A DNA stretch of 64,000 nucleotides from Saccharomonospora xinjiangensis XJ-54 (GTDB lineage: Bacteria; Actinomycetota; Actinomycetes; Mycobacteriales; Pseudonocardiaceae), in contig NZ_JH636049.1 in the NCBI RefSeq assembly GCF_000258175.1, positions 3,325,482-3,389,481 of the forward strand, read 5' to 3'. The notes beneath the pieces are model-generated. The model saw only the letters and a list, made by a program, of their open reading frames with translations, ran no database searches and was not told the DNA's origin. Shown here piece by piece: positions 1-10,963 of this stretch. Both the position numbers and the translations under genes were made by a program. The stretch's first letter is position 1. Each line of letters starts with the position of its first letter.

Positions 1-208
1 ACGCGGAGTAAGCCTTGAGGTACGTCTCCTGGACGAGATCCTCCGCATCGGCGGGGTTCCTCGTCATCCGCATCGCGGCCGAATAGAGCTGGTCAACCAG
101 CGGCATGGCCTCACGTTCGAAACGCTCGGCGAGCGCGCGCTCAGCGTCCGAACCCGACTCCGCCGACTGCGCAGCCGATGGGACGACAGGGCTCTGGGTG
201 CTCGGCAA
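1..208 (-). CDS. sigH: SigH/SigR-type RNA polymerase sigma factor (N-terminal part, cut by window edge)
   Basis: The first 69 codons of a group IV (ECF) sigma factor; the rest lies outside the window. After a Ser/Ala-rich N-terminus the frame reads [20 protein letters not shown] followed by [13 protein letters not shown]. This is the region 2 helix pattern of the SigH/SigR family, which directs the thiol-oxidative and heat stress regulon in actinobacteria. I chose the TTG start at 206-208 because GGAAGG lies 7 bases upstream of it and no ATG or GTG fits better. In this family an anti-sigma gene (rsrA/rshA) usually follows sigH, which would place it beyond the left edge. The neighbourhood (sigH, pdtaS, whiB1) matches the M. 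tuberculosis order Rv3223c to Rv3219. Confidence 0.85.
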   Translation of the reverse strand, partial: MPSTQSPVVPSAAQSAESGSDAERALAERFEREAMPLVDQLYSAAMRMTRNPADAEDLVQETYLKAYSA

Positions 209-384
209 ACCGTTCCCTTCCGAATCGGCGCCGACGTGACGGCGCGTTGTGTGCCGAACCGGCCGGGTCCCGCTCAGGTTCGCGGTGAACACCCGAGGGC
301 GGTTCGATGGCGTGGTCAGCGTTGTCGGCACGTCACCGTCAACGTGTGGGCCGCGCGAGATATTCCCGGCTACCATCCGGCGTC

Positions 385-861
385 GTGGCAGGAAAGGGAA
401 CCCCCGCGACCGCTCTGTTGACCAGACGTAAGGTTGCGCACACCGTCCATTCGTACGAACACGACCCGAGGGAGTCGTCGTACGGTCTCGAAGCGGTGGC
501 CGCTCTCGGAGTTGCCGAGGAGCGAGTGTTCAAAACGTTGGTGGCCGAGGTCGATGGCAAGCTCACAGTCGGCGTGGTGCCCGTCACCGGACAGCTGAAT
601 CTCAAAGCCCTCGCCGCGGCGGTGGGTGGGAAGAGAGCGAGGATGGCCGACGTCGAAGCCGCGCAACGAGCTACCGGCTACGTACTGGGCGGGATCTCAC
701 CGCTGGGGCAGCGAACCCGGCTTCCCGTTGTCGTCGATGCGTCAGTGAGGCGGTTCGACACCGTGTTCTGCTCGGGAGGGCGCAGGGGACTGGAGATCGA
801 GCTCGCACCCGACGACCTCGTGGCACTCACAGCCGCGACGGTGGCGCCGATCGCGGGGTGA
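385..861 (+). CDS. ybaK: YbaK/EbsC family Cys-tRNA(Pro) deacylase
   Basis: A 158-residue single-domain protein of the YbaK/ProX type. These proteins hydrolyse mischarged aminoacyl-tRNA, mainly Cys-tRNA(Pro), in trans to prolyl-tRNA synthetase. The GTG start at 385 gives MAGKGTPAT, the usual family N-terminus; the frame runs further upstream but without family-like sequence. The motif VFKTLVAE, the segment [19 protein letters not shown], and [12 protein letters not shown] near the C-terminal third are family hallmarks, and the length is normal. It stands alone between the divergent sigH and the bL37 gene, so no operon is evident. Confidence 0.85.
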   Translation: MAGKGTPATALLTRRKVAHTVHSYEHDPRESSYGLEAVAALGVAEERVFKTLVAEVDGKLTVGVVPVTGQLNLKALAAAVGGKRARMADVEAAQRATGYVLGGISPLGQRTRLPVVVDASVRRFDTVFCSGGRRGLEIELAPDDLVALTAATVAPIAG

Positions 862-930
862 GGCCGATTGCGCGCCCGGCGCCGGAAGCACGTGAGTTCG
901 CCCACGTGTCACGCGCCGGGCGACGCGCAC

Positions 931-1005
931 TCAGGCGTTCGGCTTCTTGCCGTGGTTGGCCTTGTTCTTCTTACGGTCGCGCCGCTTGCGTGCTCGCTTC
1001 GACAT
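931..1005 (-). CDS. Ribosomal protein bL37 (24 residues)
   Basis: A 24-codon gene starting with ATG at 1003-1005 and ending with TGA at 931-933. The product starts MSKRARKRRDRKKNKANHGK and ends KPNA. This is very close to the actinobacterial large-subunit protein bL37, known from mycobacterial ribosome structures, which is also 24 residues long with the same RKKRDRK...KANHGK pattern. AAGGAG lies just upstream of the start (plus-strand ctcctt at 1010-1015). It is a strongly basic peptide buried in rRNA. It sits between ybaK and pdtaS and is transcribed away from pdtaS. Genes of this length are usually missed by automated gene callers. The identification rests on recall of the family sequence. 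Confidence 0.8.
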   Translation of the reverse strand: MSKRARKRRDRKKNKANHGKKPNA

Positions 1006-1099
1006 TCTCACTCCTTGCCTGAAGACGTCGCGTTTAGTGTGTCATGAGGGGTGTCTTTCACGTTGCCGCCCCCTTCGCCGCCGTCGATCCGGGAGAGGC

Positions 1100-2635
1100 A
1101 TGTCCACGCTTGCTGAGCTGCTCGCCGACCACACGGGGCTTCCCGGCGAGTCCGTTGACCATCTGCAACTCGTGGTCGCCGAGTGGCAACTCGTCGCCGA
1201 TCTGTCGTTCTCCGACTTCCTCATGTGGGTCCCTGTCGCCGACGGCACCGACGAGTACGTGTGCGTCTCCCAGGTGCGGCCGACCACGGCGCCGACGGCC
1301 CACCCTGAGGACGTGGTCGGTGCCCGGTTCACCACGGAGGAACACCCGCAGTTGCGCAGGGCGATCCGAGAGGGACGGATCTGCCGCGAGGAGGAGCCGC
1401 ACTGGTACCGAGACCTGCCGATGCGCAGGGAAGCTATCCCGGTGCGCCTCGGCGGCTCCGTCATCGCGGTGCTGTCGCGGGAGACCAACCTCGCGACGCC
1501 GAGGGTGCCGAGCCCGTTGGAGATCGCCTACCTCGGCAGTGCGGCCGATCTTTGCCAAATGATCGCCGACGGTACGTTCCCCAGTTCCGAGGCGGGAACC
1601 GACGTCCATACGAGCCCGAGGGTCGGGGACGGCCTCGTGCGCGTCGATCAGGGCGGCACCGTCGTGTTCGCGAGTCCCAACGGCCAGTCCGCCTACCACC
1701 GCATGGGCTACGAATCCGACCTGATCGGTACCCGGCTCGTTCCGCTGACCCGCTCGCTGGTGAAGGATCCCTTCGACGCGACCGACGTCGCGCACCGCAT
1801 CCTCGACGCGATCGACGGCAAGCCCGGCACTCGCGCCGAGGTCGAGTCACGACGCGGCGCTGTGGTGCTCTTCAGAGCGCTCCCGTTGCGCCCTGCGGGC
1901 CGTGCGGCCGGTGCGCTCGTGCTGGTTCGGGACGTCACCGAGGTGAAGCGGCGTGATCGGGCGTTGCTGTCGAAGGACGCCACGATCCGGGAGATTCACC
2001 ACAGGGTCAAGAACAACCTCCAGACTGTCGCCGCGCTACTGCGGTTGCAGTCCCGGCGCACGCCGTCCCAGGAGGCGAAGCAGGCTCTCGCCGAGTCCGT
2101 CCGGCGCGTGTCGTCCATCGCGATGGTCCACGAGGCACTGTCGATGTCGGTTGACGAGCGCGTGGACCTCGACAACCTCTTCGACAAGGTCCTGCCGATG
2201 GTGGGGGAAGTGGCAACGGCCGAATCGCACGTCAGATTGTCGAGGACGGGCTCGTTCGGGATCGTGGCGGCCGAGATCGCGACACCGCTCGTGATGGTGG
2301 TCGCCGAACTCGTGCAGAACGCGGTGGGGCACGCCTTCTCCGGTGGGCGTCAGGGACGTGTGGACATCGTGGTGGAACGGTCCGCGCGCTGGTTGGACGT
2401 CCTCGTCCGCGACGACGGCAAGGGGCTGCCCTCCGGGTTCTCACTGGAACGGGCCGACGGTCTCGGGCTCCAGATCGCGCGAACCCTGGTGGAGTCGGAA
2501 CTGCGCGGGTCCCTTTCCTTGCGCGGAATGCGTGAGGACGACACCACGGCCGGTGCGGAACCGGAGACCGGCGGCGGGACCAAACCGACCGGAACGGAAG
2601 CGGCTGTGCGTATTCCGCTCAGCAGACGATCGTGA
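1100..2635 (+). CDS. pdtaS: PdtaS-type sensor histidine kinase
   Basis: A 511-residue soluble sensor kinase. The N-terminal part (roughly residues 1-150) is the GAF-like H_kinase_N domain, and a PAS-like domain covers about 170-290. Then comes the HisKA_2 motif EIHHRVKNNLQT with the phospho-acceptor His at 300/301, and a HATPase_c domain with the N-box ELVQNAVGHAF and G-boxes DDGKGLP and GLGLQI. There are no membrane segments. In mycobacteria PdtaS phosphorylates the ANTAR RNA-binding regulator PdtaR; no such partner is in this window. I chose ATG 1100 because GGGAGAGG precedes it directly; the open frame extends about 50 codons further upstream without family similarity. It converges on whiB1. 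Confidence 0.88.
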   Translation: MSTLAELLADHTGLPGESVDHLQLVVAEWQLVADLSFSDFLMWVPVADGTDEYVCVSQVRPTTAPTAHPEDVVGARFTTEEHPQLRRAIREGRICREEEPHWYRDLPMRREAIPVRLGGSVIAVLSRETNLATPRVPSPLEIAYLGSAADLCQMIADGTFPSSEAGTDVHTSPRVGDGLVRVDQGGTVVFASPNGQSAYHRMGYESDLIGTRLVPLTRSLVKDPFDATDVAHRILDAIDGKPGTRAEVESRRGAVVLFRALPLRPAGRAAGALVLVRDVTEVKRRDRALLSKDATIREIHHRVKNNLQTVAALLRLQSRRTPSQEAKQALAESVRRVSSIAMVHEALSMSVDERVDLDNLFDKVLPMVGEVATAESHVRLSRTGSFGIVAAEIATPLVMVVAELVQNAVGHAFSGGRQGRVDIVVERSARWLDVLVRDDGKGLPSGFSLERADGLGLQIARTLVESELRGSLSLRGMREDDTTAGAEPETGGGTKPTGTEAAVRIPLSRRS

Positions 2636-2730
2636 CGAACGTGCGCATTTGCGTTCGGCCTTCGAGTGCGCGTTCGACACCCGCGCGGTAGATGCGTCGT
2701 AAACCGTTGCCGGGAAGTGATCGGGCGCGC

Positions 2731-2793
2731 TTGAGGGCCGGCACCCGAAAAGGATGCCGGCCCTCAAACCTTTTGCCCTCGCCTGGCAAAAGG
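2731..2793. terminator. Twin hairpins between convergent pdtaS and whiB1
   Basis: Two back-to-back inverted repeats. The first pairs 2731-2743 with 2755-2767 (13 bp, TTGAGGGCCGGCA). The second pairs 2769-2777 with 2785-2793 (CCTTTTGCC/GGCAAAAGG). They lie between the 3' ends of pdtaS and whiB1 and probably act as a bidirectional terminator. Short T runs are present but no long U tract. Confidence 0.7.
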
Positions 2794-2809
2794 AAAACGC
2801 GGTTCTCGC

Positions 2810-3064
2810 TCAGAAGCTGCTGCGCGTGCCGATCTGCGCGCGACGACGCTTGAGCGCACGCCGCTCGTCCTCGCTCATACCGCCCCAGACACCCGCGTCC
2901 TGGCCGCTGGCCAGAGCCCAGGCCAGGCAGTCGGAGGCGACGGTGCAGCGGTGGCACACGGCCTTCGCCGCGGTGATCTGAGACAGAGCGGGACCGCTGG
3001 TGCCCACGGGGAAGAACAGTTCGGGGTCCTCGTCTCGGCAGGCCGCGCGGTGGCGCCAGTCCAT
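2810..3064 (-). CDS. whiB1: WhiB1-type iron-sulfur transcription factor
   Basis: An 84-residue Wbl protein. Cysteines 9, 37, 40 and 46 form the C-Xn-C-X2-C-X5-C cluster ligand set. The turn motif GVWGG is followed by a basic C-terminus, MSEDERRALKRRRAQ. The sequence starts MDWRHRAACRDEDPELFFPV and matches mycobacterial WhiB1 almost residue for residue. WhiB1 is an essential NO-sensitive 4Fe-4S regulator that binds region 4 of the housekeeping sigma factor. AAGGAG precedes the ATG by about 8 bases. Two CRP-like palindromes lie upstream, which fits the known cAMP/CRP control of whiB1 in M. tuberculosis. Confidence 0.95.
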   Translation of the reverse strand: MDWRHRAACRDEDPELFFPVGTSGPALSQITAAKAVCHRCTVASDCLAWALASGQDAGVWGGMSEDERRALKRRRAQIGTRSSF

Positions 3065-3135
3065 TTCTTCGAGCTCCTTATTCGGGCGCGGTGCTCCGCG
3101 CCACAGTCGTCATGGCGGTCGTTTTTTGGGGTGCT

Positions 3136-3151
3136 TGTGAATGCTTTCACG
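3136..3151 (-). promoter_or_regulatory. CRP-like site, whiB1-proximal
   Basis: TGTGA-ATGCTT-TCACG: nine of the ten conserved half-site bases of the CRP consensus TGTGA-N6-TCACA. It lies about 72-87 bases upstream of the whiB1 start codon. Confidence 0.7.
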
Positions 3152-3185
3152 AACCCTGGGGTTCGACAAGTGTTTCGCGGCGATC

Positions 3186-3201
3186 GGTGAGTCAGCTCAC
3201 C
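3186..3201 (-). promoter_or_regulatory. CRP-like site, whiB1-distal
   Basis: GGTGA-GTCAGC-TCACC, a symmetrical GTGA-N6-TCAC element centred 50 bp upstream of the proximal one. Two CRP sites upstream of whiB1 are also known in M. tuberculosis, although closer together there. Confidence 0.6.
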
Positions 3202-3353
3202 CGGCTTAGCGACGTCTCTGACCTGCGACTTTGTCCATTCGCCGGGGAGGTGACGGAAAAATGGTGCGGTGAGCGGACCGTTCCCGTCGCCGAGTGGCAG
3301 CGCGGACTTTGCCGCAGGCGATCACGTTGCTGTTGCTCGCCGACCACGGTGAC

Positions 3354-4280
3354 TCACACCGCAACCGTGAGCGCTCGGGGCACACTGACGAACTCCACGT
3401 GAGTGCGCTGACCCACCAGATCTCCGTCAACCTGCAAGTTTACCGGCGACGGCGCGGTGATGCCGACTATCGAGAGATCGTCGTGCCTGACGAGTCGCCG
3501 TCCGCGCTGCTCGCCGCGCCTGCGCAACGCCTGCCGTGTGTGCCGCAACACCGTGGGCAGACCGAGCCGCGTGAGCGCGAAGAGGCCGAGTCCCGTGTCG
3601 AACGAGCAGGTGTTGTTGAGATGCACCGGCCTCGGGCCGAGGTAGCTCCATGGATCGGTGTTGGAGACGAACGCCGTGCGCACGGTGGCCGGTTCCTCGC
3701 CGGGCACCTGCACGGTGAGTTCCGGGTGTCCGTGCGGAGGCCGCAGATAGCAGCGCACGGCCGTGCGGAGATACAACGAAGGGCTCGTGCGTTTTCCGCG
3801 CCGCTGATCCACCGCCGCGACGACATCGGCGTCCCAGCCCATCCCGGCGTTGAACGTGAACCATCGGCCGTCGGCGCGGCCGAGCCCGACCTGCCTGCTG
3901 CGGCCCTGTTCGAGCGCGTTCAGCAGGTGGTGGGTGGCCTCGACGGGGTCTCGCGGCAGCCCGAGGGCACGGGCGAACACGTTCGCCGACCCGCCTGGCA
4001 CGACCCCCAGCATCGGGGCTGAGCTGTGGGAGCCCGGCCGACCGCCGGTGACCGCGAGCAGGCCGTTCACGACCTCGTTGACCGTGCCGTCGCCACCGTG
4101 TGCCACGACGAGATCGATGTCGTCGCAGGCGGCGGCACGTGCCACCGTCATGGCGTGCCCTCGGTAGTCGGTCTCGACCACGTCGAGCTTGACCTGGCTG
4201 GCCAGCGCGTGCGCTAGCACATCGCGACCGGCCGGTGTTGTGGCGGTTGCCTGAGGGTTGACGATGAGAACAGCACGCAC
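3354..4280 (-). CDS. Diacylglycerol kinase family lipid kinase
   Basis: A 308-residue protein of the DAGK/sphingosine-kinase/YegS superfamily. The start GTG (4278-4280) gives MRAVLIVNPQATATTPAGRD. The nucleotide-binding loop AHGGDGTVNEVVNG follows at about residues 55-70, then GVVPGGSANVFARALGLP, and a beta-sandwich C-terminal domain ending in QVDGDLVG. The family phosphorylates a lipid hydroxyl with ATP; the actual lipid substrate cannot be read from the sequence. The open frame continues about 95 codons upstream of this start, but that part is not family-like. The gene lies alone between the whiB1 control region and a divergent small membrane protein gene. Confidence 0.85.
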   Translation of the reverse strand: MRAVLIVNPQATATTPAGRDVLAHALASQVKLDVVETDYRGHAMTVARAAACDDIDLVVAHGGDGTVNEVVNGLLAVTGGRPGSHSSAPMLGVVPGGSANVFARALGLPRDPVEATHHLLNALEQGRSRQVGLGRADGRWFTFNAGMGWDADVVAAVDQRRGKRTSPSLYLRTAVRCYLRPPHGHPELTVQVPGEEPATVRTAFVSNTDPWSYLGPRPVHLNNTCSFDTGLGLFALTRLGLPTVLRHTRQALRRRGEQRGRRLVRHDDLSIVGITAPSPVNLQVDGDLVGQRTHVEFVSVPRALTVAV

Positions 4281-4627
4281 TAGGCGCAGAGTAGGCGAGT
4301 GGACGCCGTTTGCGGCGTCCTCGCGCCCAACTTCCGCTGCGAATCTCGTCACTCGTGTCCCACGGCAGCCGCAGGACCCGCTCATCCGTTCGCTTCCGCC
4401 TGCTGCCTCCTTGAGACTCGTCCAAATCTTGCCGTGTCGTTTCCGACAGCGCCGTGACGAGTGCACCCCGGGCACGACCGCCCGCTCATCGACGACACTT
4501 GAATCTTTGCCCGCCGCGGCGCCGGGGTAAAACGTCCGACCGGGTGGCATACCATCGGAAGCGTTCACACAGGGTCACGTCCAGCGTGTCGCCCAGGGCC
4601 CAGCCCCTAAAGGAAGGCAGCAGCCTC
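4281..4627. other. Intergenic region between divergent lipid kinase and membrane protein genes
   Basis: 347 bases without a convincing gene. A perfect small hairpin, GGACGCCG-TTTG-CGGCGTCC, lies at 4301-4320 near the start of the lipid kinase. AGGAAGG at 4611-4617 is the ribosome binding site of the next gene. Promoters must lie here but I could not place a clear -35/-10 pair. Confidence 0.5.
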
Positions 4628-5107
4628 GTGCCGATCAGCGATCTCGTCTCCCCCGCACCGCGTCAGGTACGCCTCGCCGGAGCACTGACGGCTCTTCCTG
4701 GCCTCGCGATGCTGGTGTTCGGCGTGCTGCTCGCCGTGAACGCCGGTGACGACCCGGTCATGGCCGGAGGCAACGTCGCCGCCGAGATCGCCTACTACGT
4801 GGTGCTGGCCGCCGGAGTGCTGGTCTGCGCGGCGGCCCTCCTGCTCGGCAAGACGTGGGCGCGCTCGCCGTCACTCGTGGTGAATCTCGTCGTGATCGGG
4901 GTCGGCTGGTACGCGACGGGGCCTTCCGACCAGCCGGGTTTCGGGGTGCCCGTGATGCTCGTCGGCCTCGCCGTCGTGGTCCTGCTGTTCAGGGAGCCGT
5001 CGCGGGCGTGGGTGCTGGGTCAGCGCGCGGACGAGAGCGAGGAGGAGGCCGCGCGGCGAGGGGGAGCGGCGGGCCGAGCCTCCGAGCGCGAGAAGTACGG
5101 GGACTGA
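4628..5107 (+). CDS. Small integral membrane protein of unknown function
   Basis: 159 residues with four predicted membrane segments (about residues 17-37, 53-75, 83-100 and 107-125) and a charged, Arg/Glu-rich cytoplasmic tail. The GTG start at 4628 is preceded by AGGAAGG at a spacing of 10. I do not recognise a named family; small four-helix proteins of this type are common in actinobacteria and mostly uncharacterised. It converges on the acetyltransferase gene, with a decayed copy of the 21-bp repeat array in between. Confidence 0.7.
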   Translation: MPISDLVSPAPRQVRLAGALTALPGLAMLVFGVLLAVNAGDDPVMAGGNVAAEIAYYVVLAAGVLVCAAALLLGKTWARSPSLVVNLVVIGVGWYATGPSDQPGFGVPVMLVGLAVVVLLFREPSRAWVLGQRADESEEEAARRGGAAGRASEREKYGD

Positions 5108-5125
5108 GGTCGGTTCAGGGCAGGG

Positions 5126-5270
5126 CGACTGCGAGCACGCGTGCGGTCAGTGCGGACACGCGACGCATCCCCCTGCATCCCCGTGATGAGCGCCTCGTGG
5201 ACATGTCCTCGCATCCCATGGCAACGAACATGCGTGCGTGAGGTGCGGACACGCGTGCAGGCGCTCAGGT
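5126..5270. repeat. Degenerate copy of the 21-bp inverted repeat array (array A)
   Basis: Contains two recognisable units of the family in TGCGGACACGCG orientation (5134-5165 and 5232-5258). The outer hairpin GAGCGCCT/AGGCGCTC (about 5188-5195 and 5259-5266) is preserved. The opposing units are largely eroded (GGACATGTCCTCGCATCC). It lies between two convergent genes. Confidence 0.6.
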
Positions 5271-5278
5271 TCTCGGTT

Positions 5279-8157
<2,879 letters not shown>

Positions 8158-8191
8158 TCAGCTCTGGGCCTCCGCGAGGAACGCGGCCCCG

Positions 8192-8800
8192 TCAGGCTTC
8201 GGCGGCGCGCAGGCTTTCGTAGTGGGTGACGCAGTCGTCGTAGCTGGGCAGCAGTCCAGCCTCGCGTGCCTCGGCGAGTGTGGGGGCCTCTGCGTCCTTG
8301 TCCGAAAGAAGCGGCTCGATATCCGAAGGCCAGGGCAGCTTCAGTTCCGGATCGAGTGGGGTGATGCCGTGCTCCACACTCGGCTCGTAGCCGGTGGAGC
8401 ACAGGTAATGCATCACGGTGTCGTCGGTCAGCGCCATGAAGGCGTGGCCGAGCCCCTCGGCGAGATAGACACAGCGGAAGGTCTCGCGGTCGAGACGCAC
8501 GGCGTCCCAGCGGCCGAACGTGGGGGAGCCGACACGGAGATCGACGACCACGTCGAGCAGCGCACCGTTCGTGCAGTACACGTACTTGGCCTGCCCCGGC
8601 GGTGTGTCCTTGAAGTGCACGCCGCGCACCGTGCCGCGCCGCGAGGTGCTGGTGTTCGTCTGAGCGACAGTCAGCCGGTGGCCGACGGTTTTGACGAAGG
8701 CGGGTTCCTGGTACGGCGCCACGAACACGCCCCTGTGGTCGGGGAAGGTCCGGGGGATGAACTCGTAGGCGTCCCGCACGGCCAGCTCGCGCACGTCCAT
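8192..8800 (-). CDS. dTDP-4-dehydrorhamnose 3,5-epimerase family protein (RmlC-like)
   Basis: A 202-residue cupin of the RmlC family. The conserved RGVHF (catalytic His region), DLRVGSPTFGRWDAVRL and YLAEGLGHAF are present in order. The family epimerises C3 and/or C5 of dTDP-4-keto-6-deoxyglucose for L-rhamnose or other deoxysugars. The C-terminal LLPSYDDCVTHYESLR resembles the monofunctional 3- or 5-epimerases of antibiotic sugar pathways, so the exact specificity is open. No other dTDP-sugar genes are in the window. The first in-frame ATG with family-like sequence (MDVRELAVRDAYEF) is taken as the start. Confidence 0.82.
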   Translation of the reverse strand: MDVRELAVRDAYEFIPRTFPDHRGVFVAPYQEPAFVKTVGHRLTVAQTNTSTSRRGTVRGVHFKDTPPGQAKYVYCTNGALLDVVVDLRVGSPTFGRWDAVRLDRETFRCVYLAEGLGHAFMALTDDTVMHYLCSTGYEPSVEHGITPLDPELKLPWPSDIEPLLSDKDAEAPTLAEAREAGLLPSYDDCVTHYESLRAAEA

Positions 8801-9135
8801 GCGCGTCAGCTTAGAGCGGGACCGGAAGCCCCCCGGCACGGCCATGCAAGCCGGACGGTCGTCTTGCTACCGACCCCGCTGACCAGCCGAAAGAGTGTGT
8901 CATTCTGTGATCTCAGCCGCACCCCCGCGACACGGGGTGCACGGGTACTGGCAGACTGGGCAGACCGCTGCGTCCGCGGCCACGGTGTCTTCCGACCCAT
9001 CTCACCACGGGCCCCGACGGACGCCTCGGCGGCGATGCGCGCTACAGCGCCGATTCGCCGTGTGGAGGAACCCACATCATCGGGGATGCAAGGTCCTTCC
9101 TGCTGTGTCCCCGTCTGCCAGTCATGGAGATTGAC

Positions 9136-10314
9136 GTGTCCCAGGCTCAGGTGAGCGACGAAGACATCTTCAAGGGTCACGAGGGCGGAAAGCTCTCGGT
9201 GGCCGCCACCCGTCCCATCAGCCAGGCTCGCGACCTTTCCATCGCCTACACCCCCGGTGTGGCGAAGGTCAGTCGCGCCATCGCCGACGACAGCGCGCTC
9301 GCCGCGCGCTACACGTGGGCCGACCGCCTCGTCGCCGTGGTGAGCGACGGCACGGCCGTACTCGGACTCGGCAACATCGGGGCGAAAGCGTCGCTGCCGG
9401 TCATGGAGGGCAAGTCGGTGCTCTTCAAGACGTTCGCCGGTCTCGACTCCATTCCTCTCGTGCTCGACACCACCGACGTCGATGAGATCGTCGAGACTCT
9501 CGTGCGGCTGCGGCCGTCGTTCGGCGCCGTGAACCTCGAGGACGTCTCCGCGCCGCGCTGCTTCGAGCTGGAGGCCAAGCTCATCGAGGCGCTCGACTGT
9601 CCCGTGATGCACGACGACCAGCACGGAACGGCGATCGTGGTGCTGGCGGCCCTGCGCGGGGCCAACGGGGTGCTGGATCGCTCGGTGGAGAACCAGCGCG
9701 TGGTCGTGTCCGGTGCGGGCGCGGCGGGCGTGGCCTGTGCGAAGATCCTTCGCGCCGCGGGAGCGGGAGACGTCACGGTGCTGGACTCGAAGGGCATCGT
9801 GCACAGTGACAGGGACGACCTCAACCCCGTCAAGGCGGAACTCGCGCAGCTCACGAACCGGCAGGGCCTGCGGGGTGGAGTCGCCGAGGCGTTGAAGGGA
9901 GCGGACGTTTTTATCGGGCTGTCGAGCTCGACGGTGGACGGTGACCTGCTCGCCACGATGGCGCCGGACCCGATCGTTTTCGCACTGTCCAATCCCGACC
10001 CTGAGGTGCATCCGGACGTCGCGGCGGCCTACGCCGCCGTCGTCGCGACGGGTCGCAGCGACTTTCCGAATCAGATCAACAACGTGCTGGCGTTCCCCGG
10101 CGTGTTCAGGGGTGCGCTCGACGTGGGTGCGACGACGATCACCGAGAACATGAAGCTCGCCGCGGCCGACGCGATCGTGTCGGTCGCCGCAGACTCGCTC
10201 GCCGCCGACCGGATCGTGCCGAGCCCGCTCGACGAGAGGGTCGCTCCTGAGGTGGCCGCTGCGGTGGCGAAGGCGGCCGAATCCGACGGCGTCGCCACGG
10301 CGATCACGTACTGA
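9136..10314 (+). CDS. NAD(P)-dependent malic enzyme (short form)
   Basis: A 392-residue malic enzyme that decarboxylates malate to pyruvate and links the TCA cycle to anaplerosis. Motifs: SIAYTPGVAKVS (catalytic Tyr), LGLGNIGAKASLPVMEGK (catalytic Lys), NLEDVSAPRCFE and HDDQHGTAI (metal ligands), and VVVSGAGAAGVACAKIL (nucleotide binding). The size fits the short bacterial form without a phosphotransacetylase domain. GTG 9136 is chosen because GGAG lies 6 bases upstream; ATG 9124, four codons earlier, has no ribosome binding site. A strong terminator follows at 10328. Confidence 0.93.
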   Translation: MSQAQVSDEDIFKGHEGGKLSVAATRPISQARDLSIAYTPGVAKVSRAIADDSALAARYTWADRLVAVVSDGTAVLGLGNIGAKASLPVMEGKSVLFKTFAGLDSIPLVLDTTDVDEIVETLVRLRPSFGAVNLEDVSAPRCFELEAKLIEALDCPVMHDDQHGTAIVVLAALRGANGVLDRSVENQRVVVSGAGAAGVACAKILRAAGAGDVTVLDSKGIVHSDRDDLNPVKAELAQLTNRQGLRGGVAEALKGADVFIGLSSSTVDGDLLATMAPDPIVFALSNPDPEVHPDVAAAYAAVVATGRSDFPNQINNVLAFPGVFRGALDVGATTITENMKLAAADAIVSVAADSLAADRIVPSPLDERVAPEVAAAVAKAAESDGVATAITY

Positions 10315-10327
10315 GAACCAGGGAGAA

Positions 10328-10362
10328 GGGGCCGGTGGTCGAGACCACCGGCCCCAAATTTT
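10328..10362 (+). terminator. Intrinsic terminator after malic enzyme
   Basis: A perfect 13-bp stem (GGGGCCGGTGGTC, 10328-10340, with 10343-10355) is followed by CCCAAATTTT. It lies 14 bases downstream of the stop codon. Confidence 0.85.
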
Positions 10363-10450
10363 CACCCAACGGGTGATTGACAGTCAGATCGACACGTTAT
10401 GCTGCGGCGTCCGCAGCACGGAGGGTGCTGCCTTCACACGAAGGAGAATG

Positions 10451-10963
10451 ATGTCGGTAGGCCCTAACGGTCCCGGTTTTCCGCAGGGACCGCAGCAGCC
10501 CAACATGCCGTCGATGCCTCCCTCGCCGCAGGCCAACCCGTTGCCTGCCAGCCCGACGGCGAGTGACGTGAACATGGTCCGCAAGGAGCGGCCCGGCACG
10601 CTCACGGGAGCGGCGGTCCTCGGCTTCGTGACGGCCGGGTTCGAGATCATCGGCGGGCTGCTCTGGATTCTCGGCGGCTCGGTCGTCGGCGAACTTGAAT
10701 CGGCGGCAGGCTCGGGGACCAACTTCGGGAACCTCTTCATGATCATGGGTCTCGTGTCGGCGCTCGTGGGTGGCGTCTACATCTGGGGTGGCGTCATGAC
10801 ACTGAAGTGCAAGACGCCGGTGCTGTTCGCCGCGTCGGGTGTCGGCATCGTGGTCAACGTGGTCGCACTCGTGGTGTCCGAAGGTAACAACGGTCTGTTG
10901 TCTCTCGTACTCGGCGCCGTGACGCTGCTGTTGCTGGCCCTCCCGGCGAGCCGCAAGTTCTAG
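10451..10963 (+). CDS. Membrane protein with proline-rich N-terminus, unknown function
   Basis: 170 residues. The first 50 are rich in Pro, Gly, Gln and Ser (MSVGPNGPGFPQGPQQPN...), followed by three to four hydrophobic segments from about residue 52 to the end (GAAVLGFVTAGFEIIGGLLW, FMIMGLVSALVGGVYIWGG, then two more). AAGGAG sits immediately upstream of two consecutive ATG codons (10448 and 10451). No named family is recognised. The stop codon overlaps the stop of the convergent BpsA-like gene by four bases, so no shared terminator fits between them. Confidence 0.7.
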   Translation: MSVGPNGPGFPQGPQQPNMPSMPPSPQANPLPASPTASDVNMVRKERPGTLTGAAVLGFVTAGFEIIGGLLWILGGSVVGELESAAGSGTNFGNLFMIMGLVSALVGGVYIWGGVMTLKCKTPVLFAASGVGIVVNVVALVVSEGNNGLLSLVLGAVTLLLLALPASRKF

